This document shows positions 24,803 through 38,423 of a DNA stretch of 64,000 bases, in pieces. Position numbers and translations under genes: made by a program. The notes beneath the pieces were generated by a model. The model had not been told where the DNA came from, made no database searches, and was given only the letters and a program-made list of their open reading frames with translations. The stretch comes from Synaphobranchus kaupii (taxonomy: Eukaryota > Chordata > Actinopteri > Anguilliformes > Synaphobranchidae). Positions within the stretch are counted from its first letter, which is position 1; the number at the start of each line of letters is the position of its first letter. Location of the stretch: assembly GCA_029718625.1 (NCBI GenBank), contig CM056377.1, forward strand, positions 37,696,699 to 37,760,698, written 5' to 3'.

Positions 24803-25489
24803 AGGAGCTATATGTAACATTGACACCGAGCGTTTAAAATGGGTACTGCACTCCAAATTCACAATATTGGAGAGTGTTGTCTCCGCCCGCCCCCTCCTCC
24901 CCAGACTCGAAGCTCAGGCGGGTTGCCAGGTTGAGGACACTGAACGAACACGAGCGCAAGATGAGCCGAGCGCAACATTATATTTTGAGACAAGCTTATT
25001 TTATTTTGACAATGACAAGCGACGACGAGTCCCACACTGTAAGCTGATCAGCTAATGTATACGTTTGCAATTTATTTATTGTTTGCAAATTATAAAGCAG
25101 CTCATATGGATTTTTTATAACTCTGTCAATGTTAGCTAGATGCATGGTTGGCTATGTTTAAGGTCACACAGATATAAGCTAACGTTAGTGGTATGTTTAG
25201 CTAGTAACTATATACATATATATATATATATTTAAATCTTTAGCTAGCTAGCTAAATGAAAACGATGTTGAACGTAGCTTAGGCATTCGTAAATCGGCTG
25301 TCGGAGTGCCGGAGTACATCTGGTTGTTCGTAATGGGCAGTGGGTGGAGAACATCAAAGGAGAACATACTGGCTGTAGCAATGTTGTCGGAGAAGCCAGT
25401 ATTTCGACTTAGCATGTTTCCTTAATCTCTGATGATATATCATGGTCATTTTATGATTTAGTACAGTAAATTTGTTACATATAGCTCCT
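24803..25489. mobile_element. TTAA-flanked element, first of an abutting pair
   Basis: TTAA (24799-24802) then aggagctatatgtaaca; the right end is tgttacatatagctcct followed by TTAA at 25490-25493. The perfect part of the TIR is about 17 bp. At 687 bp it is non-autonomous. It shares its right-hand TTAA with the next element. Confidence 0.85.
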
Positions 25490-25493
25490 TTAA

Positions 25494-26010
25494 AGCTGTA
25501 ATCCTTAATTTTTCATGTTCGAAAATATTAGATATTTTTTACGCTGGCATTTTTGTAGAAATATCCATTCAATGTACAAACATATTTACCTTCTGTAATT
25601 GATCAACTATATATTATTTTCCTTTGGTGCAATCGGCTGCGACATTCCCACTAAGTATTCATATTTGTGTTGACGCAGGCACCAGGACTTGTATGTCAAA
25701 TGCGGAAGAGCAAGTGCCTAAAATCTAAAGATGAATATTAATGTGTCTGAATGACATTGTTGATCATCTTCTTTCTATCTTCGTCTTCTTTCTACAAAAT
25801 ACGCTACCGCTGTATTATCTTCTAAGAAAATTAAACACTCGATGCACTCCTAATGCTACACCCCCAAGAAAACCATACCGCTTTGTTTGGAGGAGTAGCT
25901 TCATTTCAAATGGAACTCTGGGATTTGGAGTATGAAAATGAACTGTTGTGACCACCAGTCACCACAGATGTCGCCAAATCCACCAAACTGAAAAATTATG
26001 GATTACCACT
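25494..26010. mobile_element. TTAA-flanked element, second of an abutting pair
   Basis: It starts agctgtaatccttaattttt directly after the shared TTAA. The right end, as its complement, reads agtggtaatccataattttt and is followed by TTAA at 26011-26014. The ends match at most positions over about 24 bp. At 517 bp it shows no coding capacity. Either it inserted at the target duplication of its neighbour or the reverse. Confidence 0.75.
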
Positions 26011-26376
26011 TTAAAACAATGAGGATATTTATTTGATTCTGATAGTGCAGCAGACAGTAACTCACTGTAAAGCTTTCTCATGAAGACTTTTATGGTGTTG
26101 TGATGGAATATAAAAACAGATTACAGTTTTGAGAGTGCAGTTCCCTTATTTTTGATTACAACATCATAACTAATGATTCTTTGTGTGGTGGGGGGTGCTT
26201 ATGATGCTGTGAAATACAGTGTCCAGCTGGAATGTAGAATAGATTATGCCATTTTGTATACATTACAGTGATCACCAAACTCAGAAGGACATGCAAGGAT
26301 CAAAAGCATTGTAGTACTTGCTTATATTACATTCTCAAATTTTAGGAAAATGCTCCACAGCGGTCACATTGCTGGA

Positions 26377-26391
26377 CCCCCCCCCCCCCCC
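26377..26391 (+). repeat. Poly-C tract
   Basis: A run of about 15 C residues is seen directly. Similar C-runs occur near 24000, 55361 and 56728. Confidence 0.85.
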
Positions 26392-28296
26392 GTTTTGTAG
26401 GCACCTATTGCTCTCACTCTGAGGTCACAGAGTTGACAGGTCTTTTGTCTATGGCTACAGTTGACAAAAGAAAGATGGGCGACAGCGTGGAGGCAGCGTT
26501 CAGCAGCATTAAACGTGCACTGTTTGCCACTGTTTATTCACAGTCCTGAGCAATTTGTCTTCTGCTGAGTGATAGCAAGCGGAACTCCATAGACGACAAG
26601 CTGGGGGGGTTTCTTTGGCTCTTTCTTTTTTTTTTGGTCTTCAGGGCAAACCTGAGAGGCCTGTCAGAACAGGTAACGTGTGTTCATCACTCTGCCTCTC
26701 TGAGAGCTGTGTTTTTCAGCTCAGAAAACAAAATAGAATCGTAGCACAAGTGGCCAGGCTAATTAGCACAACACAATTAATTAAAACTGCACTGCAAAGT
26801 CAGCCAAGGTACTAGCCTGTTTTAGCACCATCATCCTCATACATGTTTCCCACTGTAATGATTGCCTGTCTAACAACTATTATGATATCATAGTGGGTCT
26901 AGTTTGACTGACCTCAGTAGGCTTGAGTGTCTATTCAATAGGCACTTGGTAGGCTTCAGTGTCTTGATCCAGTGTATTATTTTGACATTACTTTGCCATT
27001 ATCATTTTGTAGACAGCGCTGACAGATGCCACACACCTGGAGATATATTCACCTGGAGATATATTGTACGTCATTTGTGTTGTCATGCTCTGAGCTGAGG
27101 CATTGGGTGAGAAACCAAACGAGTAACGCTGTGCCAGCTGCCAGGCACAGCGTTGCTCGTATACAAAACTGCAGCTTTTATTTCCTGCAGCTGTTTCCCC
27201 ATTATACATTGCTATACAGTGCTTCCCAACGAAAAGAGAGACGTGGAGACGGCCACGCCATCCGCAGGCCTATTTTAAAGAATGCCTGTCAGATCTGATA
27301 TCTGATTATATATGAGATATTACACTTATTTTCAGACAGTTTATAATGGTGCCAATTTGCTGCATTCAGTGAGATGCTGCATCTCAAGTCAACTTTAGGT
27401 CAGATAAAACATACTATGGAACAACTCATACTGAATTGAAAACGTGTAACTACAGACCACTGGCTGCATAACTGTTCAAGTTCCAATGTAGTGACAGTGA
27501 TCTCCTGCCCTCTGTTGTAAGACAGGGCGCCTCTATAGCCGATAGCAAGTGTATGACGTGATGTAATTGTACATCAGTTGTAACTTGTGGTTCATTCGAA
27601 TCAAATGAAAACACCTTGAAAAGAAATACGCTGCCCTCTACTGAACAACTTTAGGCCTGGAGCCACTTTTTTTATCCACACAAACTGTAAATTAGGCCAA
27701 TTTTGCCCAACAATTCCAGGATTCGCTATGAAAATGTCTTTCATGTTTCTTCTCTGCGACCCACAATTCTTCAGCAGGAAAATAGCTCTGTAGCACAGCA
27801 GGAGTTTAGAACATCATGTTCTATAATCAGGAGGTTTTGTGCTGTACTATTAAAACCCTCACACCCCCACAACAGCCCAGCTATCCAGTTTGATGCCACA
27901 GCCATTGAAAAGTGAGTTTGGTTAGAAACACTTTTAAACATGTTTAAATCTTCTTCTCTGTTTATTCATTTATTGTGTCCCTTTGTTGTTTTTAGGCTGT
28001 GAGCTAGACATTGATGATTCACATGATCCTATGATAAACAGGTTGGCAATAAGGTTACTTTACCAGATGTTACGCATCAATTATTCAGCAAGTCAAGGAT
28101 TGTTTTCAGATGGATTTTAAAAGCATTCTTGGCTTTGTACTTCTTTGAAAATAAAGTTTGTAATGAAAAAATACCACAAATAGGGACAAAAGTGGGTGTA
28201 CACTTAGGAACAGAAGCTACTATTGTATTATTTAATTGTGTCTAAAAAGACATAAAAGTGAAAATTAGACAAAACAACATGACGTTTGATCAGAGG

Positions 28297-28387
28297 TGCC
28301 AGGCAATACACAGTTTGAATGCCTTCGGCTTCTCCTCAGGCAATTTACTGCCCCCGTGTCGGGCATTCAAACTGTGTAATGCCCGGC
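28297..28387. repeat. Foldback hairpin
   Basis: The arm near 28299-28323 (tract acacagtttgaatgcc) pairs with 28361-28386 (tract ggcattcaaactgtgt), with a loop of about 37 bases. It may be a MITE remnant or a structured non-coding sequence. No target duplication was recognised. Confidence 0.6.
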
Positions 28388-31300
28388 TGCTCGTCATTAT
28401 TGCTTACATAAAGCACCCCTGATATGGTCAACCTGGAGGACTTAAGCTGTCCCAGAAGAACGTGACAGTGGTAAAAGATCTTCCCTCCTCACTGGCCAGA
28501 CAGAAAACAAGGCTACGGAGTGTATCCAGCAGTCTCTTACTCTAATGAAAACAGACGTAATCTGTGGATGGGAGGGGGGCTTGGAGGGGGGTTCAGGAGA
28601 CACGTCATCTTCCTCAGGAAATGGATCTCTATAGAGAGGTCACATCCAAGGCTCTCCACCTCCAAACTAAACCCCTGTCTCTTCCTGGGGAAGTCCCATG
28701 ATGGCTCAATCACCACACTCACCAGAGAGGCCATCCCACTTCCCCTCCAACTCTCTGCTGGTTATCCAGTTTCTTCTGTGCTATTCAGCCTGGCCTATTC
28801 TACAGTCCCAGTCCCACAACTAAGCTTTGATGATATTATTACTTTGTTGTTTTGCTGGAATTATAATGCCCTTTTGTGAATTGTAAACAGAGTACAATCT
28901 CTTCTCCAGTAGCCCTCTTGAAAGCAATGTGGTAGTTAAAAAATGAGCCAGAAATGGTTTAAAGTGTAGCTGTCTGCTCTGTTGTTTACTGTTGTTCGTT
29001 GTTCGACCCCAAAAATGCACTTTTTTTGTGGTTGCATTCTAGGAGCAATGCTGATTTGCGCTGCCATTTTGAACGCTTCTTTGTTCATTGACGAATTCCC
29101 TTGGCAGCCGCTCAGGTCAAAGCGCTGCCTACCTTCACTTGCATGGCTCCAGCCAAACCAGTGCATTCTGGGAAATGTCTGGATCATGAGTCACATCATA
29201 AAAACTAATCAGGTTTTCTGAAAGTTTGTCTCTGAAACGGTTTATGTAAACTGTGTTGACATACAAGTCTGTAAACGTATGTTTTGAGTCTTCTTCATAA
29301 ATAAAGGAACTAGGACACATTCACTTTATCTGTATGGCCATATTACAAAATAATTAGAATAAATTGTTTATTAAACATAGGTCTTATGCATCCATATACA
29401 CGTATATATGCATTGGAAAGGGTCTTGTTTGGAACTCTACAATGTCTAACTCACTAACATCATTGTAAGTGATTTCAAAATAGACCAATTTTAAATGATT
29501 TAATTGATTGCAGTCATTACGTATGTAACCGTAGCCTTAAATAAATAAGCTGCTCTTATTCCATAGATGCTGTATAAACTTCAGTTTAGGTTAGTGGCCA
29601 ATAATCAAACTAGTAATAATCAGGATCTCATTAGGACATTCACTATTCTTTCCGAATGATATGTCTCCTTTTCGGCAACGTGCTTTTTAAATTTTGTTCT
29701 CGCACCTTCTTAGATCAAACTCTGACAGTGTGAAGACACACTCCTTTTTTGGATTTTCATTTTCATTGTACTTTCAGCTTCTTATCAGTGGAAAGTGTGA
29801 CTCATTTCCAGTTGTTGTTCAGCTTTTATGCATCAGTGAATAAGGAGTTTGATAAGGTGTAATTACGTATCCTGGCTTTTGGGTTCATGCTTGTTTGGTT
29901 GACCAGTCCTTCTATAACTGAGGTTTGTGTCCCTGAAATGTTCCTACATTCTATTGCAAAGATGAGCTTCGTGGTGTGGATTCTTTTATTATGTTGGCAA
30001 GTACCATTTTAAGTACAATTTTCAATACTAACTTATCACAAATTCTGACTGCAATTTTGGTGAATACCACAGGATTTCCAATTAAAACTTGATGTGGATA
30101 CAAGCAAGGCCTTATATAGTTTGAATGCTAGTGCCACATAAATGACAAGGAATATACATAAATATATTTGAAAGATATTTTAACTATATATTATCTATAC
30201 ATGTATGTGGTCCATTATGGTTTCAATGTTTAATTAGGTTTACATAACATAAACATTACCTACAGAGGCTCATATACTCATAGAGAGATCTGATCTACAG
30301 ACTGAAGCCTCAAATTTAATTTATTTTGTGACTGTATCATTGAACATGGAGAACTAGATCAAGGAGTTCTACACAAAATTGATTTGTCATAATAAAAGAA
30401 CTACGTGAAACTAATAATGAGTGATTGTAGCTCTCTCAGGACCTAAATGAGATGACACAAGTCTACACCCGGCATGCTGCAGGCAGAAGTGTTTTAATCC
30501 AGCAGAATGCTCAGTGTCTCTGGAGCTTTTTCATTGTTGAGTGAAATGGCCTTGGTCAGATTTTTAGCCTCTTGGAGGATTACTGTTTTAAATTTTTTGA
30601 TACGCAGCTGTTTAATGTGGGATTATTGGAAATGAGCTCAAAGGCAGCTACAGCTGCTCCACGTAGACCGTTTTTGCAAAGTCGAAATTTCGGGGAGGTT
30701 TTTTTTTTTTTTTGTGTGTAGTTCTCTTTTACAACATCGACAAGAAGTGGGGAGTCAAGGAATGAGGACTTGTGCAGAAATGTTGAGAGCGCGCAGCTTT
30801 TCATAATTAACATTAATGTGCATTTTTCACATGCTGAAATCCTGCACAATACGAAGAGTGTGCGCTTGGAATTGACTGTGACTCATTTACCACGTTAATG
30901 AGCCAGGACAGAGTGCTATTTTAGAGAAAGTTGTTGAGGGGAGAGGCTGGGGACAGTGCGCAATCATGTATTTAAACCTCATACGTAAAATCATACCTTT
31001 TTTTGAAACATGCATTGTAGTCTGTTGCGTTGTGTTTGCCGTGTTCACTGAATGCACTCTGTGGTAGGTACTAACAGTTAAATGCCTCATTTTATTTATC
31101 CTTTTCTGACAGCATAGCCATGCGGATTTAATTTGGGCTACATATGAGCAGATTTGAATAGCATTTATAATAAGAAAAATATGGGTTTGGATCCCTTGAG
31201 TGAGTGGGAAACTGCACTTGATCGTAAGAAATCTCACTGCATAAATGGGTATTCACTTCAGAAAATGGTTTCTGCTCAGGAAAGGGACAATGCTGTTATT

Positions 31301-32239
31301 TTATTATTATTTTATTTCCTCCATGATGTATTGTGTTGACCAGAAGAACAGTATTTTCATGGAAACTAGAGCTGTACACAGTATGCGAGCATCAGGAGAC
31401 TCTTACATCATTTGTGTTTTCCCGAAATTCCAAACACAACGCTGCTCTGGAATTGCGGATGAAGAAATAGCATACAACGTTCCCTTTTGGTTTCATTGCG
31501 TAGTTAAGGATGTGGAGGGCTTAATTGTTTTAATAGCAATGTGGTCTATTGACTCATGTTTGCTGATTGCCTTGGAGATCAGTGTATAACATTTAAAAAA
31601 ATAATTGTGCTGGCTGTATTCTCCATCGAAATCTTTTCCTGTACCTACGGTAAAGCCCAGCTGTTAAAACACACATTTCCCAGAGATAACAGCTTCAGCT
31701 TATCCTTCTGGTAGGCCTCTTCTGCCCCGGAGTAGTTCTGAGTTTAGGAGAAAAGATTTATTTATTCTGCAGGATGTATGTAAAACAAGTGAATACCTGC
31801 CATTCCATCACTGGCATGCACCGCCATCCTAAGGTGACATACAGCCGACCTGCCTCTGCCTCCACAGATAATGGTGATGATCTTTGGAAAAAAGACAGAA
31901 AGAGTGGAACACTATTATATCACTTTTATATACCTTGGCAATACAAAACTTTCAATGACATACAGTTCTCTTCAAAAGAACCCCAGGTCTAATTTCCTGA
32001 GTAGTAATTAGAAGGTGTGAGTTGATGTACTACAGTGGTTTTGCTGCAATGTTTGTGCACTTATCGTTTTTACAGATTTTGGGTTACATTGGAATGTGTC
32101 AGAATGTCTTTCTGAATGTCCTTCTTTTGGCTCTTGCGTGCTCATAGGACGTTCTTAATTCCCTCCGCCACCCACTGGCGCTGTGTGTCTGTTCCCCTGT
32201 AGTTTTTTGTCTGATATATGAAATGTCTCGGCAAAGGTA

Positions 32240-32370
32240 ACCAGTGGTGTTTTCACGACTGCAGAATCGTCATTTTCTTTGTCTTGAGTAAAGCCTTCAT
32301 TGCCTTCAACTACCACACGCCATCCTCTTTGACAAACTATGACAACTCCGTTCTCTCTGTAACTATCCAT
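32240..32370 (+). pseudogene. LINE reverse-transcriptase fragment, 5' half
   Basis: Frame reading gives LSKAFIAFNYHTP, which fits the LSxAFDTVxH motif around the first catalytic Asp of L2/Rex-like LINE reverse transcriptases; here the Asp is lost. The ORF runs into the insertion point at 32370 and resumes at 33474, showing that the inverted-repeat element between the halves was inserted into this LINE. Confidence 0.5.
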
Positions 32371-32600
32371 GGGTGGCTTTCCCAAAGCGTGTCGTAGCGA
32401 TAAGTATGTCGTGAAACATGTCATGAAGATATACTTGCCATTCACAACGCTTTCCCGAAAGTGATCGTAACTCAAAGAGATTGTGAAATGTGTCGCGAGT
32501 TCAAGACAACATTGGACTAGTCGTGGAATCTCAACTGTGTCTTGAGATGCGGTACTACGTGCAAGTCCCACCTCTGCAGACAGAGGCCACTAATCTACGT

Positions 32601-32803
<203 letters not shown>

Positions 32804-33030
32804 TACTTAGTCCAGAGCAGATGTAATCAATTATCCCATCATAGGGTTTATAAGTAGGCTACTTATTGTGACCAGTGCTGACATGTCGCCTACATTGTAG
32901 CCTACATTCACAATAGGCAAAATAATTTAAATAAATGTAGACAGCAATAAATTGATCCTGTCAGTTTACCAAAAGCATCATATATTTAAGATAATATTAG
33001 AGTATTTTGTTTTTCTTTCATTGATTGTGT

Positions 33031-33110
33031 AACGAACGAGGTTCTGGCCGGGCTCGAACCACGGAACTTCAGGAGGAGAGGCCACTGCGCTAACCACTAC
33101 ACCAAAGATG
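33031..33110 (-). repeat. tRNA-like sequence (SINE head or pseudo-tRNA)
   Basis: On the minus strand: ggtgtagtggttagcgcagt, an A-box-like block with D-loop, then after about 30 bases ggttcgagcccggcc, a B box with T-arm. The two are correctly spaced for an internal RNA polymerase III promoter. The acceptor ends do not pair and the anticodon arm is poor, so a functional tRNA is unlikely. A tRNA-derived SINE head is the best reading. Confidence 0.5.
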
Positions 33111-33473
33111 AATTCACCATTAGCGGAGGAGTTAGGCTGCCTCACAAGCTACACTTGTTTGTTTTTGGTTATTTATTTATTTATTTTTCTTTCTCTTTGT
33201 CTTTTTTTGTCAGTTAGGTTTGATCAGATTTAAAACGAAAAGCAAAGAAATAAATATTCGAAGAAGATCATAACTCTACGATGCTTTTTGAAAAGTGGCT
33301 TTTCTACATCGACATGTCGGGTCTGTGTTACTCAAAGTGAAAGTGTGTCTTGAAATATTCACTCCACGATATACTTTGGAAAAGAGTCATGAAAATTTCA
33401 AGAAATATCTTCAAAAAAAATCGTGAAGTGTGTCGTGAATTCTGAAGACACATCGGAATCGGGAAAGCCACCC

Positions 33474-33788
33474 CATAATGGTTTGATTCACTATCTTGAT
33501 GACCGTCAGTTTATTGCACTGGAAAGCAGTAGGTCTGTTGCTACACCCTTAACTACGGGTGTTCCCCAAAGATTGGTTCCTAGACCTACTCTTTTAAACA
33601 TCCACATTTTAAAAATGCTAAATGGTGTAAGCTGTTACTATAGACACAGGATCCAGTTCTGCTGCTATGCTAATGAAGATATACAAGTCTGTATATGGGA
33701 TAAAGGAATGAACTGTAACTTTCTCCAGTTAAATAGCTCTAAAGATGTGCCTGTATTTCAAATTAAAAGTCCATACATTGTAGTATAA
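33474..33788 (+). pseudogene. LINE reverse-transcriptase fragment, 3' half
   Basis: An open frame reads YLDDRQFIALESSRS, then a TTGVPQRLVPRPTLLNIHI block, a decayed form of the GVPQGSxLGPxLFNIY motif. CYANEDIQVCIW follows, a decayed form of the catalytic YADDTQVY box, then NFLQLNSSK. The order is that of an L2/Rex-type reverse transcriptase. The first catalytic Asp of the YADD box is replaced by Asn (YANED), so the enzyme is dead. It belongs with the fragment at 32240-32370. Confidence 0.75.
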
Positions 33789-33842
33789 TTATTATACAGT
33801 TTAACACATAAATAATAATTTTACACATACTGTATATCCTTG

Positions 33843-33843
<1 letters not shown>

Positions 33844-33932
<89 letters not shown>
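33844..33932 (+). repeat. TCTG then GT microsatellite
   Basis: About nine TCTG units run directly into about 26 GT units, ending in gtatgtatacgcgtg. This is a compound simple repeat. Confidence 0.95.
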
Positions 33933-33936
<4 letters not shown>

Positions 33937-34301
33937 ATACGCGTGCGTGTGTGTAGTATATTGACAAAGATGTTGCAATGGCTATGGTATGTTATAAACA
34001 GTGCCCCATGGGTTTGAACTAAAGCCAAAAAGATTCACATGTACAGTATGTCTCACATGTGTTGCTCTATTGGCTACCTTTAAAATGTAGACTACATTTT
34101 TAAATTCTCACTTATTTAGAAATCTTTGCCTGGCTAGCCTCCAGAATCTGTCTCTCACAGGATATGCAGGTAAAGTAGGTAAAGGAATTAAAATGCAGAA
34201 CCTGGCCCTTTCACTGTCCCATAGTTCAACTCAATGGAAGAAAATGTTGTTCCATCAGCCTACGACCCAGGAATGCCCTGCTTGATTTGATCTTAAAACA
34301 C

Positions 34302-34378
<77 letters not shown>

Positions 34379-34391
34379 AATATTATTATTG
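34302..34391 (+). repeat. ATT trinucleotide microsatellite
   Basis: About 28 TTA/ATT units, nearly perfect until 34373, then slightly interrupted. Confidence 0.95.
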
Positions 34392-37300
34392 GTAGTAGCA
34401 CTAGTAGTATTGGTGTCAATAATTATAATAATAACCTATGAAGTGATTAAATAACAGATGAACCATGTCCAATGCTAAAGCCAGTGCAGTCATTTGAGAC
34501 ATTGAATTACTCGGTTGGTCTGAGATGACATCATTTGAAATGTCAGAAAATACTTTTTAATATTTGGACCTTTAAAGTTGCAAATTAAAGGTAGGTCAAG
34601 CTTGAAAATGCAATGAAGTGAAATTATTTCTACATTAACTTTAAGGGTACGTGTAAGCGGTGTCTGTTTGTAAAGAAAAGTATACCCTAAAATAATTCTG
34701 TACTTTAATTGATGAGAGCAAGCCTCTTTGAACCCTTTGTCCTCATTAAATCACAAATACATCTGTACCTTTTTTTAGCTTTTTGCATAAATATTGCCTT
34801 TCTGCTGTAGACAGGGTTTTTCTGTGGTATTTTATTTGAATTGCCCAGCAGCACTGAATGCTTCAGCAGAATTACAGTTGGGTTACACATTTTTGTATTA
34901 TTAGTTTTTTTTAAGCCTAAGGGACTAAATAGTCTACCACAAAGGGTTTAGCTAAATTGATACCTAAAATAAAGGCTGCTTCTGTTTTATTATGAGAAAA
35001 CACTGTAACAGTTTTATAGCACGCTGTATCACTATGTAGTCTAAAAGTAAAATACACATGTTACTGTAGGTTTTGCTAATGTAAACCAGCCATATTACAC
35101 ATAATCTAATTTCAAGAATAGCAGAAAAGCAGGGCTAACCTACTACCATGCTGTGCAATACCCCCTTACATTTCAAGCAGAATAGTATAAAAACAAAACA
35201 CGGTTATTTAGCGTACATCATAAATATCACGCACTGTGCGCGCACCACCTATTTACAATATATGTACATACATCTAAAGTTTATGTAATCCTTTCTTTGA
35301 TGTCTAGCAGCCCATGGTGTGAAAGGAGCACCTCGTGTGCCATCTAGTCGTTATTTCTGGTTCAGCTCAGCAGTTACATATGGTAGACTTTATTATTTCA
35401 AAATAATAAAAGAGCAAGAGCCCTGCTGGCCGCAGGCAACCGTGGGCATAAGTCGTTTTAAAACACTTTTGGGTGGGTGGGTGGGTGCGCTGTCTTAAAG
35501 CCCTTTTTTCCTTTAACGGTGTAAAATCAGCAGTTTGACGAAGGCCAGTCTTAATATTTCACTTGGTACTACACCTGTATTGTTTTAGTGTAACTATAAC
35601 CACTTCACACTACTTGTTATTACAAAAAGGCCGGGTTCAACAGGCCTACATATCCAGACTAAACGTGTACTACACCTGAAATATAGTAACACTCCAGTGT
35701 GCTTACAGAAAGTGTCCCCCTGTTTTGTGTCTTGTGCTGCAGTTGTCCAGACCTGACAGCTCCTTTGATTCAGCTATAGACTTCTGTAGAGACCCCCAGA
35801 TGTTGTTTGACTTGTGGCAGTGCGTAATGATTTCTGGTTCCTGGGCCGAATTGTTCCGGTGACATGTAGTGATAAGCCATGAAGCAGCAGCACTGCCATA
35901 ACATTGCCAAGCCATTTTTGTTTCTTTTAAAATATTGAGGGTCTTCACAAACCTGCCTTTTTACAAAAGGTGTCACTGTATGAGGGCTTCCCTAAAGCTC
36001 TGAATGTTCTTAATGCGTCATATTTTTAATTTAATCAGTTTCTGTTCACGGAATGTGAGTATATATATTTTTTTTACAAGAGTTGGCTTGGATTTTCACC
36101 CATATATTGTCACATTTCGCTATGTTTTGGATCGCTTTCATTCCCTTGTATGCTTTGCATTTAAATGAATCAGCAATGCAAATGTACCAAATGTCCATTT
36201 AACTCCCATTCCAAAAGCACAGTTTTACAGCTGAAGTAAATGTCCCTCATGGGGCTGTAGCCCACATTCAAATTTGATTCAGCTACAGGGTGCAATTTCA
36301 GATTTTCTCTGGGCTAGACACTAATGCTCTCTTCCTACTTGGATTCCTGTGGTGTGTGGCATTGCAGTATCAAAAAATGTAGCATATAGTTATGCCGTTA
36401 TTCTCTGTACGATATGTAACTTAAGCAGCTGAATCATCATTCTGATGAGTGAGTATGGCTACACCGAATTGGCCATAGATAAACATTTCAACAAACGTTA
36501 CATTTAATTATAAACCTCAAGGCGCTGAAGATTGCAATGAGCAATAACACTAACATTTAAAAGGTATTGCTTTTAATACAAAATGAGCATAATACAGTAT
36601 GTTTTAGAAACTGGTTGGGAAATGGTTGATAATTCAACCTTTACAGGAAAAAAAGGTGAAAAGTGAGGTACCTCAGTATAACTAAAGCCATTTCCTTTCT
36701 CTTTCGCTTTGTTAAAGCACTCTCTGATTAAGCTTTGTAAAGGGCTTCATTCTGTAACGTCAATTTGTTTGTCGTGAGGAGTACTGATGGTCAGTAACGG
36801 TAGTTTGCCGTTGTTTACTTGATAAAGCCTGCTTTAATGGTTTGTTTGTTCCCCGTGGATCGAGTGGGCCAAGGCATTCCAAAGTTAGATATACTGGAAA
36901 TGGCGCCTCCCTCACCACAATGTAGAAGAAACAGCTTTTCATCTGTGGGATTCTGTGCTGGTGGCTTTCCCACTGAGAAATGAACCCTCTGGCCCACTAA
37001 AACTGGGACCTCGGTCATACGCCCACCTCTGATTGTTCCAACTGACATATCCAACTGGGTAAAAACAATGTTTAGGGGTTTTCAGAAGATTAAACAGGCA
37101 AACAAGAACACATATGGAGAAAAATGGACATTTACGGAAGAAGGTGACATTTTAATGCTGTCACTATCTCTCAACCTTGATGTATTTGGCTTGTTTGGTC
37201 TGAATCCGTGCCCGCACCATTAAGTGTTCATGTTGGAAACATCAACAGGATAGCACTGTGCACAGAGAATAACCTCACTATCCGCACTGCATACATTAGA

Positions 37301-38297
37301 GCATATTCCAGTAAATTCCACGACACACCTTCCTATTATGAGAAGACAGGCAGGTTAACCTGTGTGAACTTCCACTCTGACAGCTGGAAAGTAGGATTTC
37401 CTGTCAGTGAATACCTTGAGAGTCTCTTAGCTGGAGTTCTGCCACCAAGAATAATTGTCTTGCAGGTTCCATGCCCTGTTATGAATTTGTCATTATTAAT
37501 AGAGGTGAGAAATTACTAGACCTATATTCTGTTTCTGAAAACAAATGGGTAAGTTGTGTGCAAGCTAAGCCCTGATGTAATAATTTTTTTTAGCTTATCT
37601 GATATCAGATTGGATTCTTTCTGCCTTCATCAGCTTCAGTAGCCAGATCAATCAGTATATTCTAGTCCAAACGCAGGCTAGTGAGAAATGAAATGTGATT
37701 TCCTCCTAATAAATTTCCAGTTCTCTGCCTGATCTGCACAATAGCCCAAGGAGATGTGAGTGCAACCGCTTGCATATATCACATTCAATCTTTCTATAGC
37801 AGCCCACCCAGTTATAGTATGAAACCCAACACATCCTATAGAACCCAAGACATCCAACAGAACACAACTGTTTGATGCATGGCATCAGTCCAGCTAAGTA
37901 ACTAGTCAGAATACCAGAACCATCTGTTAAATGTGCAAATCTATGGCATTCATTTTATATCAGGGGCTGAGGTTTGTTGGAAAACATTCTTGAAAGTTTA
38001 TAGCTGGCTAATTTATAACACTTGCTCAAAGCGCCATATAAATATGTTGGGCTGAAATGCAGTAAGCAAACACAGCATAGATCTGACTGTCTTGCAACAA
38101 TGTGCATCAGGCATTTTTTTACAGGTGCAATAGGAAGGTCTGTGTAAGTGTTTGTGGGGTAGCTTTTAATGGGTATTGCATTGATCATACAGATGCTTTC
38201 TGTACACGGCTGTTATGTATTGCAAACATTACAAAGAGTCTTTAGGAAATAAATCTATCAAACTCATACTGTATATGTGTTGTCATTTGTCCTCCAG

Positions 38298-38423
38298 GCC
38301 ACACAGGGCGCCTACTGAAATCCCTGTGTTTTACCAGTTTGACCTTTCTGCTGCTGCACATTGTCTACCAGATCACCATCATCAGCCTACTGGTGGGGAA
38401 CAGCATCGAGCCCGACTTCAACT
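38298..38423 (+). CDS. piezo2: PIEZO2-type mechanosensitive channel, coding exon 3
   Basis: A 126-bp exon following ctccag. It completes the Gly codon begun at 20966 and ends one base into a Cys codon before the donor gtgagt. It encodes HTGRLLKSLCFTSLTFLLL, then HIVYQITIISLLVG, then NSIEPDFN. HTGRLLxSLC is a conserved PIEZO signature after the first membrane helix, and the Leu-rich run is the next transmembrane segment. The short polar stretch before Cys is the following loop. Against mammalian PIEZO2 as I remember it, the core matches closely, while the loop (SLLVGNSIEPDF) diverges, as expected for a fish sequence. The frame is intact and continues to 58795. A PIEZO1 identity is less likely because the helix wording fits PIEZO2. 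Confidence 0.95.

Noticed and set aside
33031..33110. Functional tRNA gene
   Set aside because: The A and B boxes are good, but the acceptor stem does not pair and the anticodon arm is poor. A SINE head or pseudo-tRNA fits better.
33763..34028. Minus-strand ORFs rich in THTHTH and TDRQTDRQ
   Set aside because: These are translations of the GT and TCTG microsatellites.
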